A DNA stretch of 5,376 nt from the NCBI GenBank assembly GCA_021107335.1, contig JAIOSZ010000225.1, positions 1 through 5,376 on the forward strand. The letters run 5' to 3'. Under the pieces are notes generated by a model. That model was not told where the DNA came from and did no database searches. It worked only from the letters and a program-made list of their open reading frames with translations. The translations under genes were made by a program, and so were the position numbers. Origin of the DNA: Desulfuromonadaceae bacterium. GTDB lineage: Bacteria; Desulfobacterota; Desulfuromonadia; Desulfuromonadales; Syntrophotaleaceae. Every line of letters begins with the position of its first letter. The first letter of the stretch is position 1. Positions 1-4,623 of this stretch are shown piece by piece.

Positions 1-123
1 AAACTGAAATTCATTGATATTCTGCCGGCGTCTTTACCGGGGGACAAATCGACCTCCCCCGTCCATGAATCCGTAGAGGAGAAACAAAAACATGAAACCC
101 GCCATCCTTTCGGTGGCCGCTAA
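1..123 (+). CDS. Possible C-terminal end of an unidentified upstream gene (partial)
   Basis: One frame is open from the window's first base to a TAA at 121-123. It reads KLKFIDILPASLPGDKSTS and then becomes polar and charged, ending PFGGR. If real, its last 32 bases overlap the start of mobB, which would suggest translational coupling. I cannot assign a family from about 40 residues. Because mobB is often next to other molybdenum cofactor genes, a cofactor gene upstream is plausible, but nothing in the visible residues shows it. The alternative is that the upstream gene ends at TGA 5-7 or TGA 13-15 in the other two frames, leaving about 80 untranslated bases before mobB. The open frame is short enough to occur by chance, so confidence is low. 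Confidence 0.35.
   Translation, partial: KLKFIDILPASLPGDKSTSPVHESVEEKQKHETRHPFGGR
38..61 (+). other. GC-rich hairpin just upstream of mobB
   Basis: CGGGGGA at 38-44 pairs perfectly with TCCCCCG at 55-61, giving a 7-bp stem around a 10-nt loop. It ends 15 bases before the mobB Shine-Dalgarno. No T-tract follows on either strand, so it is not a standard rho-independent terminator. It could be a pause or RNA-processing element between the upstream gene and mobB, or simply part of the coding end of that gene. Confidence 0.25.
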
Positions 124-604
124 AAGCGGTACCGGCAAAACCACCCTGGTGGTGAAATTAATCAGCGAATTGAAACAACGGGGCTACCGTGTCGGCGCCG
201 TTAAGCACGATGGGCACGGCTTTTCTATGGACAAGGAAGGCAAGGATTCCTGGCGTTTCACTGAGGCGGGATCCGACATCACTATGGTTACCTCCAGAGA
301 CCAAATTGCCATGATTCGACAAAATTCAGATCGGCAAGAACCGCCCTTGGCAGAAACCATTGCTCGCTACTTCAACGATGTCGATATCGTTATTACCGAA
401 GGTTTTAAAAAGAATACCCTGCCCAAGATTGAGGTCCACCGCCGGGAATGCCGTAGCGAACTGCTCTATCGGGGCGAAAATCACGATCCAGCCCTGCTCG
501 CCGTCGCTTCCGATGAGCCTCTCAATCTTGACGTGCCGGTTTTCGATCTAAATGACGCCCACGGCCTCTGCGATCTCATCGAGGCACGTTTACTTACCCC
601 CTGA
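92..604 (+). CDS. mobB: Molybdopterin-guanine dinucleotide biosynthesis adapter protein MobB
   Basis: A 170-residue cytosolic GTP-binding P-loop protein of the MobB family, close to the usual family length of about 165-175. MobB assists MobA and downstream steps in converting molybdopterin to the guanine dinucleotide form used by DMSO-reductase-family molybdenum and tungsten enzymes; its exact role is still loosely defined. Visible motifs are a Walker A loop AKSGTGKTT (residues 10-18) after the first beta strand, the family block VKHDGHGF (37-44) followed by D47 and GKDSWRF (50-56), the Walker-B-like strand with its TEGFK signature (DIVITEGFK, 98-106), and KIEVHR (112-117). The first Walker A position is Ala rather than Gly, which the [AG]x4GK[ST] pattern allows. 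The ATG at 92 has GAGGAG at 76-81, a 10-nt spacer. It may be co-transcribed with an upstream gene and converges on the J-domain gene 18 bases downstream. The domain is not fused to MobA, and no mobA is visible here. Confidence 0.95.
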   Translation: MKPAILSVAAKSGTGKTTLVVKLISELKQRGYRVGAVKHDGHGFSMDKEGKDSWRFTEAGSDITMVTSRDQIAMIRQNSDRQEPPLAETIARYFNDVDIVITEGFKKNTLPKIEVHRRECRSELLYRGENHDPALLAVASDEPLNLDVPVFDLNDAHGLCDLIEARLLTP

Positions 605-622
605 CTCTTAGCAATCAACCGC

Positions 623-1231
623 CTAGCGCCTGAACACTTCCCAACAGCCTGCCATCGGCACAAACATCACTCCCCACCAACTCCGCAGCGCTACAGTTAA
701 GCTGGGTTGGCGTGGCGGCGAAGGCCTTGCCCGCGCTCTCTCATCCAGGACATTTTTTTGCCGGATGATGCCATCCTCGCAGAGCATATAACAGGAGGAT
801 TTGGCCTGCCGTCGAGTTTCTAATACCTGACCAAAGGTGAGCCCGCTGAATTGTTCTCGAGACGGGACCTTTCCCGGCGTGTGTCGATAGCGAACCGGTG
901 GGAGATGAACGTCAGGATCACTGGAACGAAGGCTAAAAGAGGTTTTCAACCAATGCCATCGAAAAGGAAAAAACGTCCGCAGTCTTCGCGCCAAAGGATT
1001 GCTGGAGATAGAACGGGCATTAGCCAGTCGAACATCGTAGCACGCACGCTTTGACGAGGAACTAAGGAGGCGATATGCAGCCAAAAGCTCTTGAAAGCGG
1101 TCTTCATCCGCCATTCCGAGCGCTGCGGTATCAGGATGGCAACGTCTGGCCTGACGACGGAAGGCCCGCCGGATTTCAGCGAAACTGGCACCGGGAGGCA
1201 CCGCGAGGATTTGATAACAGGTCTGCTCCAT
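623..1231 (-). CDS. Small J-domain (DnaJ-like) protein with unassigned C-terminal half
   Basis: A 202-residue protein with an N-terminal J-domain (about residues 4-67). YQILAVPPGAS opens helix I, the basic helix II RRAFRRQARR (21-30) leads into the invariant HPD at 32-34, and FQELLAAYRLLSSSSKRACYD (46-66) forms helices III-IV. J-domains dock on DnaK/Hsp70 and stimulate its ATPase, so a co-chaperone or DnaK-recruiting role follows from the family. There is no Gly/Phe linker, no CxxCxGxG zinc repeat and no recognisable DnaJ C-terminal substrate domain. The remaining 135 residues are basic and include FGQVLETRRQAKSSCYMLCE (133-152); I recognise no family there. No membrane segment is clear. I chose the ATG at 1231 because AGGGG lies 7 nt upstream and the J-domain then begins near residue 4, as is typical. 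An in-frame ATG at 1261 would add 10 residues but lacks a Shine-Dalgarno. It lies 142 bases downstream of the glycosyltransferase on the same strand and could be its second cistron. Confidence 0.8.
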   Translation of the reverse strand: MEQTCYQILAVPPGASFAEIRRAFRRQARRCHPDTAALGMADEDRFQELLAAYRLLSSSSKRACYDVRLANARSISSNPLARRLRTFFPFRWHWLKTSFSLRSSDPDVHLPPVRYRHTPGKVPSREQFSGLTFGQVLETRRQAKSSCYMLCEDGIIRQKNVLDERARARPSPPRQPSLTVALRSWWGVMFVPMAGCWEVFRR

Positions 1232-1280
1232 GGACGAACCCCTGATCGACAGGGCCTCCATCCATGGAGAGCCGTTAGCA

Positions 1281-1306
1281 GTAAAAGAAATAAGGGCCTA
1301 ATGCCC
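1281..1306 (-). terminator. Weak terminator-like hairpin between glycosyltransferase and J-domain gene
   Basis: On the - strand GGGC (1306-1303) and GCCC (1297-1294) form a 4-bp stem, extendable by one G-U pair, around ATTAG. The T-rich stretch TTATTTCTTTT follows at 1293-1283. The T-rich tail is right for a rho-independent terminator, but the stem is short. At most it would attenuate read-through from the glycosyltransferase into the J-domain gene. Confidence 0.25.
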
Positions 1307-1373
1307 CAGACAGAGGCAACCCTGAACTTTCTTTTTCGACCAGACCACGGCAATTCTTTAGGCTGGATAGTTA

Positions 1374-2420
1374 TCAGCGCCCGGCATGCAGGCTAGAGGA
1401 GGAATCCAAGGGCCTGCACACTGGCAACCCTTGATAAACCTTTTCGAGTTGCAAGGCCTCGTCCACAGAAGTCCTAATTTTTTGCATCGGCAGGACCAAC
1501 CGCTGACGGAGGGCAGGGTTTCTGATCAGGGCCAGGGCCTGACGAACAAAGCTTTCTGAAGAATCGTAAAGCAGGCCGTTAAGATCCGGCATGAAGGCCG
1601 CCCGATTGCCGGGAATGTCCCGCGCCAGAATCGGCCGACCTAAAGCGGCCGCTTCAAGTAGAACATTGGGCAACCCTTCGCTAACAGAATGATTCAGAAC
1701 CACATCGACCTCGCGCAGTACTGCGGCCATAGCTGATGCCGGAATCTCACCGAGATAGTGGGCCCAGGGCCGCGCCTGCAAGGCCGCCTGAAAGCGTTGG
1801 CCATAGCCCTGGTCAAGGATCGAGCCGCAAAAAAGCAGCTGGCAAAAGGGTGCCGCCTCGGCGACTAGATCAAAAAGTTGCAAAAGTTCCAGGTTGGCTT
1901 TGACCGGACGAATACCGGCCGGAAGAAGGAAGAGAATACTGGAAGCGGAAAGAGCATGACGTTGCCGCAGCGGATAGGGATCGCTCCCAAGGCTTACACC
2001 GGGAGCGACATGGTGCAGACGAGCGGCCAAGCCGGTATGAGCTACGGCAAAAGATTCCACAGTCAGCTGGTTTTGGATGATGATGGCTGTGGCCTGCTCT
2101 AGAACTGTGCAAATCTGCGGGCCCTGTTCGGCGGAATCCAGGCCGTGATTCAAATCGGTCCCGGTCAGCGATACCACCGACGGGATAGCACCCTGCTGTC
2201 GGCAGCCCAGCCAAGGGCGACCCGCCCGATAGGCATGCAGCAGATGGATCAGGTCGGGCTTGAACTCTGCCACTTGACGTTCCAGATTGGCGACAGAACC
2301 CACCGTCTCAACCAGACGCACCTCATGCCCCAAAGAGACCAAACCCTGCTCATGACGCAGGGCAGTCACCCAGTTGCCGGTGGTACGCGGTTGCTCGGGA
2401 ACCACAAACAAAACTCGCAC
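1374..2420 (-). CDS. GT-B fold glycosyltransferase, GT4-like (glycosyl transferase group 1)
   Basis: A 348-residue protein of typical GT4 length with two Rossmann-like halves. The N-terminal acceptor half starts MRVLFVVPEQPRTTGNWVTA, has GHEVRLVE (31-38), DLIHLLHAYRAGRPW (56-70) and LTGTDLN (85-91). The C-terminal nucleotide-sugar half has the crossover region LLPAGIRPVKANLE (165-178), HYLGEIP (221-227) and the diagnostic EX7E motif, E248-GLPNVLL-E256, then GRPILARDIPGN (261-272) and NGLLYD (281-286). Such enzymes transfer a sugar from a nucleotide donor with retention of configuration, usually at the cytosolic face. The substrates are not readable. The block TTGNWVTALR..LTGTDL..GIRPVKA..LGEIP..SVSEGL..ARDIPGN resembles, from memory, the animal GLT1D1 family and bacterial TIGR04348/SenB-type transferases more than lipopolysaccharide GTs. 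The start is GTG (2420-2418), supported by GGAGGG at 2426-2431 with a 5-nt spacer. There is no signal peptide and no other cell-surface polysaccharide gene nearby. Confidence 0.93.
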   Translation of the reverse strand: MRVLFVVPEQPRTTGNWVTALRHEQGLVSLGHEVRLVETVGSVANLERQVAEFKPDLIHLLHAYRAGRPWLGCRQQGAIPSVVSLTGTDLNHGLDSAEQGPQICTVLEQATAIIIQNQLTVESFAVAHTGLAARLHHVAPGVSLGSDPYPLRQRHALSASSILFLLPAGIRPVKANLELLQLFDLVAEAAPFCQLLFCGSILDQGYGQRFQAALQARPWAHYLGEIPASAMAAVLREVDVVLNHSVSEGLPNVLLEAAALGRPILARDIPGNRAAFMPDLNGLLYDSSESFVRQALALIRNPALRQRLVLPMQKIRTSVDEALQLEKVYQGLPVCRPLDSSSSLHAGR

Positions 2421-2464
2421 GACAACCCTCCAGAACGACCGGAAACAGCAGACAGAATGGGAGC

Positions 2465-2493
2465 ATGCTAGATAAATGCTCGGACTCTGTCAA
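2465..2493 (-). promoter_or_regulatory. Candidate sigma-70-type promoter for the glycosyltransferase
   Basis: On the - strand a consensus -35 TTGACA (2493-2488) is separated by exactly 17 bases from TAGCAT (2470-2465), which matches 4 of 6 bases of TATAAT. Transcription would start near 2458, giving a leader of about 38 nt before the GTG. Its place between the dehydrogenase terminator and the glycosyltransferase start fits an independent transcript. Confidence 0.5.
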
Positions 2494-2512
2494 TCATCCA
2501 GCTCCAGACCAT

Positions 2513-2545
2513 AAAAAAAGAGCCCCCCGCCGAGGCGGGGGGCTC
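2513..2545 (-). terminator. Strong rho-independent terminator of the aldehyde dehydrogenase
   Basis: Read on the - strand, arms 2545-2535 and 2530-2520 form a perfect 11-bp stem, mostly G-C, closed by a 4-nt loop (2534-2531), and are followed directly by seven T residues (2519-2513). It begins 55 bases after the dehydrogenase stop codon. On the + strand there is no T-tract after the stem, so it works in one direction only. It separates the dehydrogenase transcript from the glycosyltransferase. Confidence 0.93.
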
Positions 2546-2600
2546 ACTTACCGGAGGAGCTTAGGTATGGCGTACTTAAGAATCCAGGTAAGTTGAACGA

Positions 2601-3938
2601 TTAACCTTGTACCACACGACGGGCAGCACGCTTGATGCTGACCAGATTACGGAAGCTGACGTTGTCGGTGGTGATGTTGTTGCCCTGGGAGCCGCAGCCG
2701 AGGGTCAACGAAGGGATCATAACGTTGAACAGGCCGCCGATGGCGCCGTGGCTGGTGGGCGAGTTAAAGGGGATCCGGTTAGCGGCAACCTTGCTGGCGA
2801 ACTCGAGGCAGGTGGCGTCGCTGGCGGAGTGGATACCGGCGGTGTGACCGGCGCCGCCTTTATTCAACAGGTCGGCACAACGCTGGATGGCTGCGTCCTT
2901 GCCATCGACAACCATGTAGCCGAGGGTCGGGGAGAGCTTTTCGCGGCTCATGGGCTCAACGTCCTGGATACCTTTGAGGGGACCAACCAGCAGAGCGCGG
3001 GTTCCTTCAGGTACCGAGAAGCCGGCCATTTCGGCAATCTTGGGAGCAGACTGGCCCACAACTTTGCCGGAAACCACGTAGCAGTCGCCGAAGTAGAGCT
3101 TTTCGAGCTTGGCTTTTTCGTCTTCGTTGACCAGGTAAGCGCCGATTTCCTGCAGCTTAGCTACAGCTTTTTCAGCCACAGCAGCGTCGTCAAAGATCAG
3201 GTTCTGCTCGGAAGCGCAAACCACGCCGTTGTCGAAGCACTTGGACAACAGGGTGTCTTCCATGGCCTGGTCGATGTCAGCATCGCTGGCGACATAAACG
3301 GGGCAGCCGCCGGCGCCGACGCCGAAAGCGGGGTTACCGGAGCTGTAAGCAGCTTTAACCATGGCACCGCCGCCAGTAGCCAGGATCACGTCCACGCCGG
3401 GGTTGGTCATCAGAGCGCTGGTAGCTTCCATGGAAGGCTCAGTGATCCACTGGATGCAGTCAGCAGGAGCGCCGGCAGCGATGGCTGCGTCGAGGCACAT
3501 CTGAGCAGTGGTCTCGCAGCATTTCTGAGCACGGGGGTGGAAGCCGAGCACGATCACGTTGCGGCCCTTAAGAGCGGACAGGATCTTGAAGCAAGTGGTC
3601 GAGGTGGGGTTGGTGGTCGGCAGGATGCCTGCGACTACGCCAACGGGCTCAGCGATTTCAATGATGTCGTTCTCGTCCTTGACGATACCGACGGTCTTGA
3701 CGCCCTTCATGTCGTTCCAGATAACCTCGGAGCCGAAGTAGTTCTTGATGGTCTTGTCTGCCACGTTGCCGAGGCCGGTTTCTTCAACGGCCATAATGGC
3801 CAGTTCTTCTTTTTGGCCGGCTACAGCGTTAGCAACCGCTTCGCAGATAGCGTCAGTCTGCTCCTGGTCGAGCTTTTTGAATTTTTCCAGGGCCACTTTG
3901 GCCGTTTCGATCATCGAGTTGATTTTTTGTTCTACCAT
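2601..3938 (-). CDS. CoA-acylating aldehyde dehydrogenase (acetaldehyde dehydrogenase, AdhE N-domain type)
   Basis: A 445-residue NAD-dependent enzyme that interconverts acetaldehyde or a similar short aldehyde plus CoA and NAD with acyl-CoA and NADH. It aligns by eye along its whole length with the N-terminal dehydrogenase domain of bifunctional AdhE: EPVGVVAGILPTTNPTST (97-114), FHPRAQK (133-139), ILATGGGAMVKAAYSSG (185-201) with GVGAGGCPV (206-214), the catalytic thiol C241 in DNGVVCASEQ (236-245), EKLSPTLGY (333-341), GGAGHTAG (361-368) and PSLTLGCGSQGNN (409-421). It stops where AdhE would continue into its iron alcohol dehydrogenase domain, so it is a free-standing acylating enzyme. It also lacks the extra N-terminal amphipathic helix that sends EutE/PduP into microcompartments. 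The ATG at 3938 is chosen over an upstream in-frame start at 3992 because of its perfect AGGAGG. Codon use is strongly biased to a few codons (CTG, AAG, GGC, GCC), suggesting high expression. It is likely monocistronic. Butyraldehyde or succinate semialdehyde are possible alternative substrates. Confidence 0.95.
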   Translation of the reverse strand: MVEQKINSMIETAKVALEKFKKLDQEQTDAICEAVANAVAGQKEELAIMAVEETGLGNVADKTIKNYFGSEVIWNDMKGVKTVGIVKDENDIIEIAEPVGVVAGILPTTNPTSTTCFKILSALKGRNVIVLGFHPRAQKCCETTAQMCLDAAIAAGAPADCIQWITEPSMEATSALMTNPGVDVILATGGGAMVKAAYSSGNPAFGVGAGGCPVYVASDADIDQAMEDTLLSKCFDNGVVCASEQNLIFDDAAVAEKAVAKLQEIGAYLVNEDEKAKLEKLYFGDCYVVSGKVVGQSAPKIAEMAGFSVPEGTRALLVGPLKGIQDVEPMSREKLSPTLGYMVVDGKDAAIQRCADLLNKGGAGHTAGIHSASDATCLEFASKVAANRIPFNSPTSHGAIGGLFNVMIPSLTLGCGSQGNNITTDNVSFRNLVSIKRAARRVVQG

Positions 3939-3944
3939 GGTATT

Positions 3945-3950
3945 CCTCCT
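3945..3950 (-). promoter_or_regulatory. Consensus ribosome binding site that fixes the dehydrogenase start
   Basis: AGGAGG on the - strand lies 6 nt before the ATG at 3938. It settles the start at MVEQKIN and makes the 18 upstream in-frame codons (to 3992) leader rather than coding sequence. That residue also matches where AdhE-type proteins begin their first helix. Confidence 0.88.
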
Positions 3951-3979
3951 AGAATTCGTGGTTTGAACTACCTCTAAAT

Positions 3980-4000
3980 GTCCGAGCAACAACGTCGGAC
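3980..4000 (-). other. Hairpin in the dehydrogenase leader, proximal to the RBS
   Basis: GTCCGA (4000-3995 on the - strand) pairs perfectly with TCGGAC (3985-3980) around a 9-nt loop. It lies about 30 bases before the AGGAGG. No T-tract follows, so it is not a terminator. It could influence mRNA stability or ribosome access. I recognise no known riboswitch consensus here. Confidence 0.35.
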
Positions 4001-4061
4001 GAGAACCTATGGTGCAATCGAAAAGCGAAGCTGTATTTTATCCAGTAATTGTTCCGAGACG

Positions 4062-4078
4062 GGCCTCTTTACGAGGCC
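4062..4078 (-). other. 5'-terminal hairpin of the predicted dehydrogenase mRNA
   Basis: GGCCTC (4078-4073 on the - strand) pairs with GAGGCC (4067-4062) around the loop GTAAA. It begins about 6 nt after the predicted transcription start, the position at which 5' stem-loops protect long-lived mRNAs from 5'-dependent decay. No T-tract follows. Confidence 0.4.
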
Positions 4079-4090
4079 TTCGGCACCGCC

Positions 4091-4119
4091 TTTCTAATGT
4101 TCTGAAGGGCAACTGTCAA
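4091..4119 (-). promoter_or_regulatory. Candidate promoter of the aldehyde dehydrogenase
   Basis: On the - strand a consensus -35 TTGACA (4119-4114) and TAGAAA (4096-4091, 4 of 6 bases of TATAAT) are 17 bases apart. The start would be near 4084, giving a leader of about 146 nt that carries two hairpins. I looked for a sigma-54 -24/-12 element (TGGCAC-N5-TTGC) in the same region and saw none. Confidence 0.5.
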
Positions 4120-4125
4120 GTGCAA

Positions 4126-4148
4126 AACGTCAAAAACGACTTGACGTT
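4126..4148. promoter_or_regulatory. Operator-like inverted repeat upstream of the dehydrogenase -35
   Basis: AACGTCAA (4126-4133) and TTGACGTT (4141-4148) are perfect 8-bp inverted copies around a 7-base spacer. The repeat ends 7 bases upstream of the predicted -35, a usual site for an activator or for a repressor at the promoter edge. The half-site core TTGAC occurs a third time as the -35 itself, 14 bases from the nearer copy. The sequence does not fit the Rex consensus (TTGTGAA-type arms) expected for redox control of AdhE-like genes. The regulator is unknown. Confidence 0.42.
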
Positions 4149-4623
4149 AAACAACTGAAATTTCGTGGTTTTCTAGGTAAGTGGATAATCCAACAGGAGA
4201 AAACAGTGGTTTAAAGTGGCAAGTATAATAATTTCAAAAAACCTTCAAAAATGGATGCCTAGCCAACCAGGCCGTACAGGCGCACAAAATACTGCCTAAC
4301 AATTAACCAAAGCCCAATGCCTTACTGAAAAATATACACAATTTCGAGCACTTATGACTAAGCCCTGGGCTTTCTACTACACATAACAATATTATAAAAA
4401 TGGATCCACGCTGAAAAGCAGCTCTTTGAAGAGGAATTTAGGAGAAGGGCAGGACGCCAAAGGGGAAAGGGGCTGTGCTGCTTAAGGTGTTTAAATCTCG
4501 CTCCCAAACGAAACGGCCGACGAGCTCCGGGGCTTTTCTACTCCACCCCACAGCCCAGCCAGCCGCCACAAAAACTTCTGAGTTTCACCCAAACCGCCCC
4601 ATCGAGAGCGGCTCTCACTTTCT
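4149..4623. other. Gene-free region between the aldo/keto reductase and the dehydrogenase regulatory region
   Basis: I see no supported gene here: frames on both strands are short or overlap the reductase end in the wrong frame. The middle (about 4200-4420) is noticeably AT-rich. It contains a TATAAT at 4224-4229 on the + strand without a good -35, two copies of AAAAATGGAT (4247-4256 and 4396-4405), and the short odd-centred palindromes AAGCCCTGGGCTT (near 4359-4371) and GAGAGCGGCTCTC (4604-4616). A weak - strand hairpin (4257-4272, 4-5 bp) followed shortly by five Ts (4251-4247) is the only terminator-like element for the reductase transcript, and it is poor. No tRNA, known riboswitch or insertion-sequence end was recognised. 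Confidence 0.5.

Noticed and set aside
946..1353. A - strand 135-codon frame overlapping the J-domain gene
   Set aside because: It overlaps the J-domain gene in a different frame, has no Shine-Dalgarno and no recognisable motif. The J-domain frame contains an intact HPD and helices, so it is the real one.
1395..1402. Strong SD-like GAGGAGG on the + strand
   Set aside because: It is the reverse complement of serine/leucine codons at the C-terminus of the glycosyltransferase, and no start codon lies at a suitable distance.
1870..2214. Alternative - strand frame, and + strand frames (1878-2102, 2145-2471), within the glycosyltransferase
   Set aside because: They lie inside a convincing GT4 gene, encode no recognisable domain, and are overlap by-products of its composition.
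4290..4312. Possible Rex-type site (TAACAATTAACC) upstream of the dehydrogenase
   Set aside because: It lacks the two TTGTGAA-like arms with the usual spacing and lies about 190 bases upstream of the predicted promoter.
4357..4373. Palindrome AAGCCCTGGGCTT as a terminator for the reductase
   Set aside because: Its arms touch, leaving only about 5 pairs with a 3-nt loop, and no T-tract follows in the direction of the reductase transcript.
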